Positions 1 to 8,770 of a stretch of DNA of 64,000 nt are shown in pieces. Numbering within the stretch: position 1 is the stretch's first letter; each line of letters begins with the position of its first letter. The stretch is taken from contig JAEPQB010000001.1 of assembly GCA_017640725.1 (NCBI GenBank), positions 992,001 to 1,056,000 on the forward strand, given 5' to 3'. The stretch is from Kordiimonadaceae bacterium. Lineage in GTDB: Bacteria; Pseudomonadota; Alphaproteobacteria; Sphingomonadales; Kordiimonadaceae. The position numbers and the translations under genes were made by a program. The notes under the pieces were generated by a model, which saw only the letters and a program-made list of their open reading frames with translations, searched no databases and was not told where the DNA came from.

Positions 1-239
1 CGCCTGTCGCCCAGGGCTTTGCGCAAAAGCTTTATGCGCTGCGCAATCGTTTCACTGGTGACATGGTCAGCTCCCCAAACATCACGGCGAAATTCGTCCA
101 GGCTGACAGTTTCTGGTGCCGCTTCAAGGAGTTTCGCGAGCACATCAAAACTAAGGTCAGGCAGCCGCACTTCTTCACCGCCCCGGCGCACACGACGCCC
201 GGGCATGTCCACTACTAAGTCTTTGAGCCTGTATTGCAT
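1..239 (-). CDS. Winged-helix transcriptional regulator, N-terminal part only
   Basis: Partial gene that runs off the left edge; 79 codons are visible from an ATG at 239. The residues form an OmpR/CadC-type winged-helix DNA-binding domain: a stretch reading VRLPDLSFDVLAKLLEAAPE, then a helix with DEFRRDVWG, and a recognition helix around TSETIAQRIKLLRKALGD. In response regulators this domain is C-terminal, but here it starts the protein, as in ToxR/CadC-like regulators whose sensor part lies downstream of the DNA-binding domain. The gene is divergent from the serine hydrolase at 368, with about 130 bp between them, so it may control that gene (inference). The rest of the protein and its signal are not visible. 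Confidence 0.8.
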   Translation of the reverse strand, partial: MQYRLKDLVVDMPGRRVRRGGEEVRLPDLSFDVLAKLLEAAPETVSLDEFRRDVWGADHVTSETIAQRIKLLRKALGDR

Positions 240-367
240 GCTCTGGAGAGTATTCCTGTTTGAACGGTCCTGCTTCAAGAAAATTCAACTTTCTTCACGT
301 GACTATGCCAGGTGCCGCTTTCAAGGTTTGGGCGTTTCAAGAACCACAAGCAAAAAAGGGTACAACA

Positions 368-1426
368 ATGACCAATAAAGCACTCGCTTTACTCATGATG
401 GCGTTCGCTTCAACACCGACGGTCGCCGACGACAACTGGGTCGACACGGCAGCGATGGAAGCAAAAATCAATAAAGGTGACTATGGCACTGTGACCAGCC
501 TCCTGGTGATAAAAGGCGGTAAAACGATATACGAAGGCTATTTCAATGGTGCAGATGCCGCCACGCTGCATAATACGCGGTCGGCCACCAAAACCATAAC
601 CAGCATGGCCGTGGGGGCCGCGGTTGACGATGGCCTCTTCACCGTAAATACACCCGCAGCCGGTTTCTTCACCGATATTGCGCCCTTTAAAAACCCTGAC
701 CCGCGCAAGCTGGAGGTTTCGGTTGAAGACTTGCTGACCATGTCCAGCATTCTTGAATGCGATGACAATGATATGTTTTCGCGCGGCAATGAGAGCCGCA
801 TGCACAATGTGGAAGACTGGTCCTCCTTTTTCTGGGATCTGCCGATCAGAGGCTACCCCAGCTGGATAGACCCGCCATCCCGCGCAAAATACGGGCGGGC
901 ATTTTTCTACTGCTCGGCTGGCACGGAAATCGTCGGGCAGACCGTGGAGCGCGCCGCCAAAGAACCGTTTCATACCTATGTAGAGCGCAAGCTGTTTGAG
1001 CCGCTTGGCATTACAGACTTCAAATGGCAGTTCAACGCCGTTGGCGACGCGCACAAAAGCGGGGGACTGGCGCTCACCAGTTTAGGCCTCGCCAAATTTG
1101 CTGAAATGCAGCGCCTGGGCGGCCTGTATGATGGCAAACGGGTCTTGTCAGAAGACTGGACCCAAGAGGCGGTGAAACCACGCGCCGTTGCTTATGCCGA
1201 TCGGGATATTGAATATGGCTATCAATGGTGGCTGGCGCCTTATGAGGTAGCTGGCGAACGTTTTGACAGCCACTATATGGCCGGAAACGGCGGCAACCGG
1301 ATTTTGGTGATGCCGTCACACGAGCTTGTGGTTGTGGTGACCAAAACCGACTTCAACACCCGCGGCATGCACCAAAAAACAGATGCGCTGATAAACGATG
1401 AAATTATCGCGAGGCTAACGCGTTAA
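368..1426 (+). CDS. Secreted serine hydrolase, beta-lactamase / class C PBP-like fold
   Basis: About 352 residues. A signal peptide covers roughly residues 1-20 (hydrophobic core, then TVA before DDNW). The beta-lactamase family nucleophile motif SxxK is seen as S72-A-T-K75. The second motif appears as Y181-C-S183, where class C enzymes usually have YxN. A late AGNGGN stretch occupies the place of the third motif. These point to a periplasmic or secreted esterase, peptidase or beta-lactamase-like hydrolase; the substrate cannot be read from sequence. An in-frame ATG at 260 exists, but the ATG at 368 directly precedes the signal peptide. The stop overlaps the stop of the convergent AraC gene in a shared TTAA. 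Confidence 0.85.
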   Translation: MTNKALALLMMAFASTPTVADDNWVDTAAMEAKINKGDYGTVTSLLVIKGGKTIYEGYFNGADAATLHNTRSATKTITSMAVGAAVDDGLFTVNTPAAGFFTDIAPFKNPDPRKLEVSVEDLLTMSSILECDDNDMFSRGNESRMHNVEDWSSFFWDLPIRGYPSWIDPPSRAKYGRAFFYCSAGTEIVGQTVERAAKEPFHTYVERKLFEPLGITDFKWQFNAVGDAHKSGGLALTSLGLAKFAEMQRLGGLYDGKRVLSEDWTQEAVKPRAVAYADRDIEYGYQWWLAPYEVAGERFDSHYMAGNGGNRILVMPSHELVVVVTKTDFNTRGMHQKTDALINDEIIARLTR

Positions 1427-2298
1427 ACAACAGACAAGCGGTCCGCTTTGGGCGACACACCAAACTTACGGGCGTACTCCCTGCTAAACTGGGTTGGGCT
1501 TTCGTATCCCACATCAAAGGCGGCCATAGACACATTATGGCCGCCTGCGGTGAGCAAGCGACGGGCCTCCAAAAGGCGCAGATCTTTTTGAAATTGAAGC
1601 GGCGTTTTTGCGGTTACCGCTTTAAACCGGGTGTGAAATGTCGAGAGGCTCATGCCCGCCGCCTCGGCAAGTTCTGCAACGGCCATAGTCTCGGTAAAGC
1701 GTTCCTTCAAATGCGCAATGGCTTGCGAGATACGGCTGGCGGCACTGCCGCGATCTAACAAACTGCGCAACACCGACCCAGAGTCACCGAGCAGAAGCCG
1801 GAAATGAATTTCCCGACTGATGAGCGGTGCCATCACCATTTGCTCATCGGGTTTATCTACAAGGTCAAACAGACGAGTCATCGCATCCAATAGAGCCTCG
1901 TCGATCGAACCAACCTGAAGCCCGCGCCCACCATCACCAGACGCAGGGGGTACTTCCTCCACCAAACTGCGTAGTGTTCCCAGATCAAGTTCAAGCACAA
2001 GCGCAACATAGGGCTTTGCTGGCGTCGCCTGCACCACCTGGCTCACCACCGGCACCATATGGCTCACAACAACAGACTGACCAGCAGACAGAGTTAGATG
2101 GTCTTCTCCTATAGTCGTTTCTTTAGACCCCTGAAGGATCAGGCAGACGGATGGCTCATAGACCATAGCCTGCATCGCCGAGGGTTCACGCATGCGGATG
2201 GTAATCAGTCCCGCTACACCAGCAGGCGCCGGAAAGTCCCCGGATCCTTTGTTATCGCTAAGTTCATTCACTTTTTCAGCCAGAGATTCGATGGACAT
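1423..2298 (-). CDS. AraC family transcriptional regulator
   Basis: 291 residues. The N-terminal half matches the AraC_N type found in regulators of short-chain dehydrogenase/reductase genes: residues about 30-180, with LILQGSKETTIGEDHLTLSAGQSVVVSHMVP-like sensor strands. The C-terminal 100 residues hold two helix-turn-helix units, the first around AVAELAEAAGMSLSTFHTRFKAVT and the second around NVSMAAFDVGYESPTQFSREYARKFG, which is the AraC signature. It is divergent from two dehydrogenase genes starting at 2472 and probably activates them, a common arrangement for this subfamily. The inducer is unknown. Confidence 0.9.
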   Translation of the reverse strand: MSIESLAEKVNELSDNKGSGDFPAPAGVAGLITIRMREPSAMQAMVYEPSVCLILQGSKETTIGEDHLTLSAGQSVVVSHMVPVVSQVVQATPAKPYVALVLELDLGTLRSLVEEVPPASGDGGRGLQVGSIDEALLDAMTRLFDLVDKPDEQMVMAPLISREIHFRLLLGDSGSVLRSLLDRGSAASRISQAIAHLKERFTETMAVAELAEAAGMSLSTFHTRFKAVTAKTPLQFQKDLRLLEARRLLTAGGHNVSMAAFDVGYESPTQFSREYARKFGVSPKADRLSVV

Positions 2299-2350
2299 AA
2301 GTGTCTCCTTTATACAAAGCTATTGTTACCGGGCGTTTTGTACAAAATCA

Positions 2351-2380
2351 CCTATTTATCCTGCGATTCACAGAAATAGG
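2351..2380. promoter_or_regulatory. Inverted repeat in the AraC/SDR divergent promoter region
   Basis: A perfect 7-bp inverted repeat (CCTATTT at 2351-2357 and AAATAGG at 2374-2380) with a 16-bp spacer sits in the 173-bp gap between the AraC gene and the first dehydrogenase. Its size and place fit an AraC-type operator, but this rests on position alone. Confidence 0.35.
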
Positions 2381-2471
2381 CAAGTTATGCGGAAGATCAG
2401 GCAGGCACTGATTGTGCTTCGCTCTTACCTTCAGATCAACACAGCAACCCAACCCCCTGAAGGAAAGCCGT

Positions 2472-3230
2472 ATGACACAGAAAATTGCCCTTATCACTGG
2501 TGGTAGCCGCGGCCTTGGCCGCTCCATTGCCCAGCATCTAGCGCAACAGGGCGTAGGCGTGGTGCTCACATATCTTAACCAGTCAGACGCGGCGCACAGC
2601 GTTGTGGCAGACATTCAGGCAACAGGTGGCCAGGCCATCGCGCTTCAGCTTGACACCAGCAACACATCTGGCTTCGCCGAGTTTAAGCAAACCTTGATTG
2701 AAACGATCCAGGCTGCTTTTGGCCGCGATCGCATTGATTATCTGGTTAACAATGCGGGCTTTGGCGTTCATGCCAGCATCGCCGATACATCGGAAGCGGA
2801 CTTGTACGCCCTGTTCAGCGTGCATGTGAAAGGGCCATTTTTCCTGACACAGACGCTTTTGGATACCGTTGAAGACGGCGGCCATATCATAAATCTGTCG
2901 TCTGGTTTGGCGCGCTTCAGCCTCAATGGCTACAGCGCTTACGCCATGATGAAAGGTGCCATTGAAGTGTTCACGCGCTATCTGGCGCAGGAACTGGGAC
3001 CACGCGAAATTAGCGTCAACACCATCGCCCCAGGAGCCATTGAAACCGACTTTGGCGGCGGCGCCGTGCGCGACAACAAAGACGTAAACGGTTTTGTCGC
3101 CAGCGTAACCGCAAAAGGCCGCGCGGGCCTGCCGGACGATGTGGGCGGTGCGGTCGCAAGCCTGCTGACTGGTACGAATAGCTGGATCACCGCCCAGCGT
3201 ATCGAAGTCTCTGGCGGCATGAACATCTAA
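2472..3230 (+). CDS. Short-chain dehydrogenase/reductase (SDR)
   Basis: 252 residues from ATG 2472, preceded by GAAGGAAAG. Classical SDR features are all present: the cofactor motif TGGSRGLG near residues 9-16, the structural NNAGFG motif, the catalytic Ser in LSSGLARFS, the YxxxK pair in YSAYAMMKG, and the PG after the active site (NTIAPGAIETDF). The Arg in GGSRG suggests NADP(H) preference (family knowledge). The substrate is unknown. It is the first gene of a two-gene SDR operon divergent from the AraC regulator. Confidence 0.9.
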   Translation: MTQKIALITGGSRGLGRSIAQHLAQQGVGVVLTYLNQSDAAHSVVADIQATGGQAIALQLDTSNTSGFAEFKQTLIETIQAAFGRDRIDYLVNNAGFGVHASIADTSEADLYALFSVHVKGPFFLTQTLLDTVEDGGHIINLSSGLARFSLNGYSAYAMMKGAIEVFTRYLAQELGPREISVNTIAPGAIETDFGGGAVRDNKDVNGFVASVTAKGRAGLPDDVGGAVASLLTGTNSWITAQRIEVSGGMNI

Positions 3231-3294
3231 GCAGCAATCAATCACGCCGCCTGCATGACGGGTGGTGTCGTTTTCCCGGACTAAGGATAGCACA

Positions 3295-4104
3295 ATGACC
3301 CAAACGATTTTGATTACAGGTGCCTCCAGCGGCATCGGCAAAGCAACCGCAAAGCACTTTCATGCGCAAGGCTGGAATGTGATTGCCACTATGCGTTCGC
3401 CTGAGCAGGAAACGGAGCTGAAGGACAGCGAGCAAATGCTACTGACCCGGCTAGACGTAACAGACGGCACGTCAATTATGACGGCAGTGAAAGCAGGCAT
3501 TGAGAAGTTCGGTCAGATTGATGTTCTCCTTAACAATGCCGGATACGGCGCCTACGGGCCGCTGGAAGCTTTTCCCATGGACAGTGTGCGCCGCCAGTTC
3601 GACACCAATGTGATCGGCCTGATTGATACCACCAAAGCAGTATTGCCACACTTCCGCACCAACAAAGCCGGCACGATCATTAACATTTCATCGATCGGTG
3701 GTCAGATGACTTTCCCACTCGGTAGCCTCTATCACGGCAGCAAGTTTGCTGTGGAGGGCCTGTCGGAAGCGCTTCATTATGAACTGGAGCCCATGGGCGT
3801 GATGGTCAAAATTGTTGAGCCCGGCATGACCCAATCCGACTTTGGCGGACGCTCGTTTGACTTTATGAATGACGAAACGCTGGCGGAGTATCAGCCTGTG
3901 GTGAGCGCAATGCAAAAAGTGTTTGGCCATTTTGCCCAAAGCCTGTCAGCACCAGAGGTGATTGCAGGTGTGATATGGCGCGCTGCCACTGACGGCAGCA
4001 AAACGCTCCGGTACCGCGCTGGCGATGACGCAGAAGTATTGCTCGAAGCGCGCAAGGCGGAAGACGATGAAACATTCTTCCGCCGCGTCAAAGACCAGAT
4101 GTAG
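3295..4104 (+). CDS. Short-chain dehydrogenase/reductase (SDR)
   Basis: 269 residues from ATG 3295, with a CTAAGGAT ribosome binding site. It has TGASSGIGKATA for cofactor binding, NNAGYGAYGPLE, the catalytic Ser in NISSIGG, and Y-H-G-S-K in SLYHGSKFAVEGLSEAL. The adjoining EGLSEALHYELEPMGV pattern is typical of the broad SDR group often annotated as oxidoreductases acting on aldehydes or ketones. It follows the other SDR gene by about 65 bp on the same strand and is likely cotranscribed under the AraC regulator. It is clearly a paralog-level relative of its neighbour, but the two are not recent duplicates. Confidence 0.9.
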   Translation: MTQTILITGASSGIGKATAKHFHAQGWNVIATMRSPEQETELKDSEQMLLTRLDVTDGTSIMTAVKAGIEKFGQIDVLLNNAGYGAYGPLEAFPMDSVRRQFDTNVIGLIDTTKAVLPHFRTNKAGTIINISSIGGQMTFPLGSLYHGSKFAVEGLSEALHYELEPMGVMVKIVEPGMTQSDFGGRSFDFMNDETLAEYQPVVSAMQKVFGHFAQSLSAPEVIAGVIWRAATDGSKTLRYRAGDDAEVLLEARKAEDDETFFRRVKDQM

Positions 4105-4149
4105 CAAATCATCTCGCAGGCGGCGCCGGGGAATACCCTTGAGCGCCTC

Positions 4150-4926
4150 CTAGTGCAATTTGATGCGCAGGAATACCGAGAGCGCGTTGTCCCTGACACC
4201 GCGCACACCGAACTTGTTATTGAAATGGAAGAACTCAAGCCCGAGTGCATACTGGTTAGCAGCACCTCCCAGCTCATGGCCGATATCCCAGCGGAACTGT
4301 GGCACAATCAAATGCTGCGGCGCGGTGCCAAGGCCACGCGCACCGATATAATCAGTAAATCCCTTAAGCAGGAATTTTTGCCCCGCAAGTTCAAACGGCC
4401 GGTCAAAACTGAAAGTGAGCTGGTAGGTGGTATCAAGATCGCGGCCAAACGGGTCTTCGAGCGTTTCAAACACGTAAGCCTGAAAACTAAACAGGCGAAA
4501 CCCGGGTAAGCGCAGGTTCGCTCGCCCGCCAATCAGGCCAAACGTGACACCTTCGCCCTTGTTGATGCCAATGCTGGGGCCAAAGTCAGCGAACAGCCCG
4601 TCGTCCGGGATGTTTGCGCCGAGCGTGCGGGCAGAGAGGTGAAAAAACGCCTCACCATAATAGGTGGAGCGTTCGGTTGATGGGTTCAGGATGTTATAAT
4701 CGCGGGTGAGATCGAGAAAGCCAAAAAAATCACCGTAACTGCGCTTTGAGAGATGCTCGAACGTAACCGTGGAGCGCGCACTTGTGCCCAGTCCATTGCC
4801 ACCAAGCCGGTAGCCGTCACCGTAATGCAGTTGTACTTCGCTGGTAGAAAGCTGTGCCCGGGCTGCGCCCGCCATACCTACGGCAAAAACTAGAAAAACC
4901 GCAAAAACTGACCACCTGCATGCCAT
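4150..4926 (-). CDS. Tsx-like outer-membrane channel protein
   Basis: 258 residues. The N-terminus is a signal peptide ending near AGAARAQ. The rest is rich in alternating hydrophobic and aromatic strands, as expected of a beta barrel, with a start like STSEVQLHYGDGY. Patterns such as TVTFEHLSKRSYGDFFGFLDL and PQFRWDIGHELGG resemble the nucleoside-channel Tsx / DUF5020 group of outer-membrane proteins. The C-terminus ends in LRIKLH rather than the usual terminal Phe. Function in nucleoside uptake is an inference from family resemblance. It lies convergent to the SDR operon and just downstream of the RTX gene, separated from it by a terminator. Confidence 0.6.
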   Translation of the reverse strand: MACRWSVFAVFLVFAVGMAGAARAQLSTSEVQLHYGDGYRLGGNGLGTSARSTVTFEHLSKRSYGDFFGFLDLTRDYNILNPSTERSTYYGEAFFHLSARTLGANIPDDGLFADFGPSIGINKGEGVTFGLIGGRANLRLPGFRLFSFQAYVFETLEDPFGRDLDTTYQLTFSFDRPFELAGQKFLLKGFTDYIGARGLGTAPQHLIVPQFRWDIGHELGGAANQYALGLEFFHFNNKFGVRGVRDNALSVFLRIKLH

Positions 4927-4992
4927 ACGAAATCCTTTTCACATGGCAGCCTAGCAGGCGCTGGTTAGCAATCCTTTAAAGAGGCGGCGCCA

Positions 4993-5016
4993 CAAAAAAG
5001 GGGGCCGAAGCCCCCT
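4993..5016 (-). terminator. Intrinsic terminator of the RTX gene
   Basis: Read on the minus strand, GGGGGC-TTCG-GCCCCC forms a 6-bp GC stem closed by a stable UUCG tetraloop, followed directly by TTTTTT. It starts about 25 bp past the stop codon of the RTX gene. Confidence 0.9.
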
Positions 5017-5041
5017 AATGCCATATGACTGGATTGCCATA

Positions 5042-7309
5042 CTAGAAGATGAAGTCGTCTTCCGTCAGGCCAGTAACCCCCTGCACATTGATTGAACTGT
5101 CGCCGATGAAGATCGACGTGTTGCCATCAACCTCTTCAATCACCAAATCGGCAAACGTGAGGCCGAATGAAGAGATGTCTATCAAATCGATTCCCAGCTC
5201 AAAGTCGCCAATATTGTCTGCGCCAAAATTACCTTCAAAGACAAAAGTATCTGCGCCTGCGCCACCCAGCATCTGGTCGTCCATACCATCGTCGGCCCCA
5301 CCATTGATCACATCGTCACCGAAAAAGGTTTCAATGCGGTCAGAGCCATCGCCAGAGTCGATCGTATCGTCGCCGTTGCCGCCAAAGATAAAGTCATTAC
5401 CGGCACCGGAGTTTACGAGGTTGTTGCCGTCGAGCGTGGCAATTCCCTCGTGATAGAAGCCAAAAATACCAGGGGTGCCATTATAGTCGCTACCCGTAAT
5501 GGTATCATCAAACGGCGTAGCGTTGATGGCCGTGATGTTGATCAGCGTATCAACTTCGCCGTCATCGTGGGTAACAATACCGGCACCAAGATCGAACACA
5601 GCCGCGGTGTCAGACTCCTGGAAGTTGGCGATATTGAGCTCGGTCATTTCACCGCCGTCCAGGGTGTCATTGCCTTCACCGCCAACCAGCGTGCCACGGG
5701 TGCCGCCATCAACAAGAAGATCATCACCATCGCCGCCTTCAAGGCGGTTGTCACCGTTGCCGCCCTGAAGCACGTCATTGCCGTCGTCACCGCGCAGCGT
5801 GTCGTCGCCGTTGCCACCGATTAGGGTATCATCGCCGTTACCGCCACTGATGTCGTCATTGCCATCATTGCCGTCCAGGCGATCCAGCCCGTCACCGCCC
5901 GTGATGGTATCGTCACCATTACCGCCAAAGACAAAGTCGTTGCCGCCGTTGCCGTTGATGATGTCGTTACCGTCAACGCCCGCGAGGCCCTCGTGGAAAA
6001 AGCCAAATATGCCGGGGTCCCCTTCATAGTCACCACCATTGATGGTGTCGTTAAACGGTGTGGCGTTAATGCCGGTAATGTTGATCAGGACATCAACCTC
6101 GCCGTCATCGTGGGTCACGGTACCGGCACCCAGGTCAAACACAGCAGCTGTATCCGATTCCTGGAAATTGGCGATATTGAGCTCGGTCATTTCACCGCCA
6201 TCAAGGGTGTCATTGCCCTCACCGCCAACCAGAGTGCCGCGTGTTGCCCCGTCAACAAGGCGGTCGTCACCGTTTCCACCTTCAAGACGGTTATCACCGT
6301 TGCCGCCCTCCAGCACGTCATCGCCGTCGTCACCGCGCAGGGTGTCGTCGCCGTTGCCGCCAATCAGAGTATCATTTTCACTGCCACCGCTGATGTCGTC
6401 ATTGCCTTCATTACCGTCCAAACGGTCAAAACCAGCACCGCCCGTGATGGTGTCGTCACCATTGCCGCCGAAAACAAAATCGTTGCCCCCGTTACCATTG
6501 ATGATGTCATTGCCGTCAACACCAGTGAGGCCTTCATGGAAAAAGCCAAATATGCCGGCCACGCCGTTATAGTCGCCGCCCGTGATGGTGTCGTCGCAGC
6601 CGGACCCGTTCACGGCCGTGATATTGATGAGCGTATCCACTTCCCCGTCAAGGTGGGTTGCAGTGCCCGCCGACAGGTCGATGTTGATTGCGGTATCAGC
6701 GTCTGTGAAAGTGACGATATTGAGCTCGGTCATCGCGCCGCCATCAATGGTATCGTTGCCTTCACCACCCAGCGAGTTGCCGTCCCCTGGCCCATCGAAA
6801 ATCAGATCATCGCCCGCGCCACCTTCTTGCCGGTCCCGACCTGCGCCGCCATAGAGCGTATCGTCACCGCGACCACCATACAGGGTGTCGTCACCGTTGG
6901 CGCCCATGAGCAAATCAGCACCGCGCCCGCCATAAAGCGTGTCGCTGCCGTCACCACCGTCAAGCAGGTCTTTGTTCTTGCCGCCGCGCAGCAGGTCTGC
7001 GCCGTTGCCGCCATACAGTGTGTCGTCACCGCGGTTACCGATTACCGTGTCGTCGCCGTTACCACCCCTGACAAGGTCATCGCCTCGGTCACCATCCACA
7101 ACATCGTTGCCGTCGCCACCGTCCAAAACATCGGCACCCCGGCCGCCATTGATCTGGTCGCCGTCATTGTCGCCCGTAATTGCGTCAGAGCCCCGACCGC
7201 CCTTCAGCGTGTCATCACCCCCATTGCCTGTGATGGTATCCGAACCTTTGCCCCCCTTCAGAAGATCTGGGTCATCGGTTCCGATCAAAACATCATTTTC
7301 TGCCGGCAT
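5042..7309 (-). CDS. RTX calcium-binding secreted protein with tandem 181-residue modules
   Basis: 755 residues, almost entirely glycine/aspartate nonapeptide repeats of the GGxGxDxLx type (serralysin/hemolysin RTX), which bind calcium in parallel beta rolls outside the cell. There is no N-terminal signal peptide, and the C-terminal 60 residues are repeat-free and end in DDFIF, as in type I secretion substrates. From residue 193 the protein is built of modules starting MTELNI at residues 193, 374 and 555, exactly 181 residues apart. Each has a non-RTX insert (DTAxxxDLxAGTxTHxDGEVD, then GIFGF) followed by RTX repeats; the third diverges towards the C-terminus. No enzymatic domain is visible, so a surface or matrix protein is likely. 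A good AAGGAG site precedes ATG 7309. No type I secretion genes are nearby. Confidence 0.9.
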   Translation of the reverse strand: MPAENDVLIGTDDPDLLKGGKGSDTITGNGGDDTLKGGRGSDAITGDNDGDQINGGRGADVLDGGDGNDVVDGDRGDDLVRGGNGDDTVIGNRGDDTLYGGNGADLLRGGKNKDLLDGGDGSDTLYGGRGADLLMGANGDDTLYGGRGDDTLYGGAGRDRQEGGAGDDLIFDGPGDGNSLGGEGNDTIDGGAMTELNIVTFTDADTAINIDLSAGTATHLDGEVDTLINITAVNGSGCDDTITGGDYNGVAGIFGFFHEGLTGVDGNDIINGNGGNDFVFGGNGDDTITGGAGFDRLDGNEGNDDISGGSENDTLIGGNGDDTLRGDDGDDVLEGGNGDNRLEGGNGDDRLVDGATRGTLVGGEGNDTLDGGEMTELNIANFQESDTAAVFDLGAGTVTHDDGEVDVLINITGINATPFNDTINGGDYEGDPGIFGFFHEGLAGVDGNDIINGNGGNDFVFGGNGDDTITGGDGLDRLDGNDGNDDISGGNGDDTLIGGNGDDTLRGDDGNDVLQGGNGDNRLEGGDGDDLLVDGGTRGTLVGGEGNDTLDGGEMTELNIANFQESDTAAVFDLGAGIVTHDDGEVDTLINITAINATPFDDTITGSDYNGTPGIFGFYHEGIATLDGNNLVNSGAGNDFIFGGNGDDTIDSGDGSDRIETFFGDDVINGGADDGMDDQMLGGAGADTFVFEGNFGADNIGDFELGIDLIDISSFGLTFADLVIEEVDGNTSIFIGDSSINVQGVTGLTEDDFIF
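5105..6733 (-). repeat. Three tandem 543-bp coding repeats inside the RTX gene
   Basis: The sequence GAGCTCGGTCAT (plus strand) recurs at 5636, 6179 and 6722, exactly 543 bp apart each time, marking three in-frame modules (6191-6733, 5648-6190, 5105-5647). Modules one and two are closely similar over their whole length, including the block encoding GNGGNDFVFGGNGDDTITGG. The third is similar only in its first part. Confidence 0.85.
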
Positions 7310-7663
7310 ACATTGCTCCTTTTAATCTCGTCAGAATAAAAGGGTGCCCACCAGTGATGGCCCACTCACAAACAAGGAATAAACAGTACAGAAAGCCCCC
7401 CGGCTCACCCACGAAAGCGAGGTTAGTGTAGCCGAGTAAAAAATGACAAGCGGTTATTAAACATAAATGTTGGCGAACCACGAAAACCGCGGCTTTCAAA
7501 GCGAAACATGGTTAACGCGCTGACGGAAAAGCAGAAAATTAAGTCGGACTTACCGACCCACGTGTTGATAATTACATGACAGCGGACGAATCAGCCCTAA
7601 TTTTCGCGCATTTTAAGGGCGGCGATGAAGGTATTATTTGGGCTGCTCACTGACCCCTGTGCA
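7310..7663. other. Intergenic region between RTX gene and hydrolase
   Basis: 354 bp without a credible gene. It holds the upstream region of the RTX gene on the minus strand (AT-rich, roughly 7430-7560) and, at 7594-7635, a displaced copy of the lepA 3' end. I see no clear terminator for the hydrolase gene that ends at 7664. Confidence 0.6.
7594..7635. repeat. Displaced copy of the lepA 3' end (direct repeat, copy 1)
   Basis: 42 bp that match 8771-8812 at 40 positions, in the same orientation. Read on the minus strand it encodes [12 protein letters not shown] followed by TAG, against [15 protein letters not shown] at the true lepA end. One of the two differences is silent (GCG/GCC). The similarity stops abruptly on the lepA-internal side. 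It has the form of an attachment-site or recombination repeat. Confidence 0.85.
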
Positions 7664-8656
7664 TCACGGCGCAAGATGCGATTTGGCGAAGGCGATGACA
7701 TCCTTTTTGTATTTGTACAATGCCTGTGGGCTCGCCCCCTCATAGGCGGTAAAGGCAACTCTGTCCCCACGACGAACAGTTGTCAGCTTCAGCGGGCCTT
7801 CAAACATCAGGTGCCCGGCATCCGCATAAAAGCGAAATGCCACAGGCCGGCCCGCGGCCTGACGTTCTGTCACCCAGTCTTCGATGGAAATGGGTGAGTT
7901 CGGATAGGTGCGCTTCCACACATAATCAGTGTCTGACCGACCGGCCCATGTGTCGAGCGCACCAAACGGAACAAGCGTCGGGATATCATAGTCCCCCAGC
8001 GGATAGCCGGTTGCGGCGGGCGCCTCCGAAATGATGGCGCGAATACCATCAATTGCGCTGAGTTCGGAACCCGCGTAAAGCACGACGCGGCCACCATTGG
8101 ACCCTCCATACAAAACAATTTTCCCGGCATCCCAGCGCGCATCACCTTGGGCGTAAGCAACGGCGCCCTTAAACACGCCCCAGTTCATTTGCTGCTTGCC
8201 GCTGTTCGCGACTTTCCGGGTAACAAATTGCCAGTTGTCAAACCCGTTCATTGAATACGAGTCAAAAGAAATGGTCGCAAAACCGTTTTCCCGGAACAAT
8301 TGAACACGTGCCGCGTCATCCTCGCGGAATCCGGCGCCGCCGTGTGCGTACACCATTACCGGTGGTTTTTGCGTCCCCTGTGGTACCCAAATGTCTACCG
8401 ACGGATGCGTGGGGTCAAACTCAGCAAAGGGTCCATCAAGAACGTAAAACCCTCTCGACCCAATCGGGCGGAGCGTGGGCACGGTGTTTTGCGGCACATC
8501 GCTTTGCGCGCCGGTGCCGGGTGCTTTAGCTTGGGCGTGATTGGCAATCGCAATCGATGACAAAGCAGCGAGAATAACAATAAAAACAAACGTCAAAAGA
8601 TTATGCAATGCTCGCACCGCGGGCCTCCCTGAAATCCTTCCGCATGGCAATTGCAT
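7664..8656 (-). CDS. Secreted alpha/beta hydrolase, dienelactone hydrolase-like
   Basis: 330 residues. Residues about 16-43 form a membrane-spanning or signal segment ending in NHAQA, so the enzyme is exported or anchored. The fold is alpha/beta hydrolase: an oxyanion-type HGG motif (MVYAHGGAG, about 101-109), the nucleophile elbow GGSNGG with Ser186, a possible acid at Asp235 (GALDTWAG), and a catalytic His at 282 (YADAGHLMFEG). The substrate is unknown. The gene lies exactly between two copies of the lepA 3' end and reads in the same direction as lepA, which suggests it arrived by integration at that site (inference). Confidence 0.8.
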   Translation of the reverse strand: MQLPCGRISGRPAVRALHNLLTFVFIVILAALSSIAIANHAQAKAPGTGAQSDVPQNTVPTLRPIGSRGFYVLDGPFAEFDPTHPSVDIWVPQGTQKPPVMVYAHGGAGFREDDAARVQLFRENGFATISFDSYSMNGFDNWQFVTRKVANSGKQQMNWGVFKGAVAYAQGDARWDAGKIVLYGGSNGGRVVLYAGSELSAIDGIRAIISEAPAATGYPLGDYDIPTLVPFGALDTWAGRSDTDYVWKRTYPNSPISIEDWVTERQAAGRPVAFRFYADAGHLMFEGPLKLTTVRRGDRVAFTAYEGASPQALYKYKKDVIAFAKSHLAP

Positions 8657-8770
8657 TCAATTGGCTTGTGCGCACATCAGGCGTGGCACCCGCCAACCGA
8701 TCGTAACCATGCGGTTAGTTGGAATACGGAAATCCAGTGAATTCAGGTGCAGGACGAGTTGACGTGACGT

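Noticed and set aside
410-1054. Minus-strand open frame inside the serine hydrolase gene
   Set aside because: The plus-strand protein has signal peptide and catalytic motifs; the antisense product shows none and no ribosome site.
5105-7280. Regular repeats that might suggest a CRISPR array or satellite
   Set aside because: They are in-frame 27-bp and 543-bp coding repeats of an RTX protein, without unique spacers.
5042-7309. RTX protein as the adhesin target of the LapG-like protease at 58216
   Set aside because: It lacks the N-terminal retention module and any TAAG-like cleavage site, and lies 51 kb away.
5993-7339. Long plus-strand open frame (448 codons) opposite the RTX gene
   Set aside because: It is the antisense image of the glycine/aspartate repeats; its translation is a repetitive Val/Ala-rich sequence with no family features.
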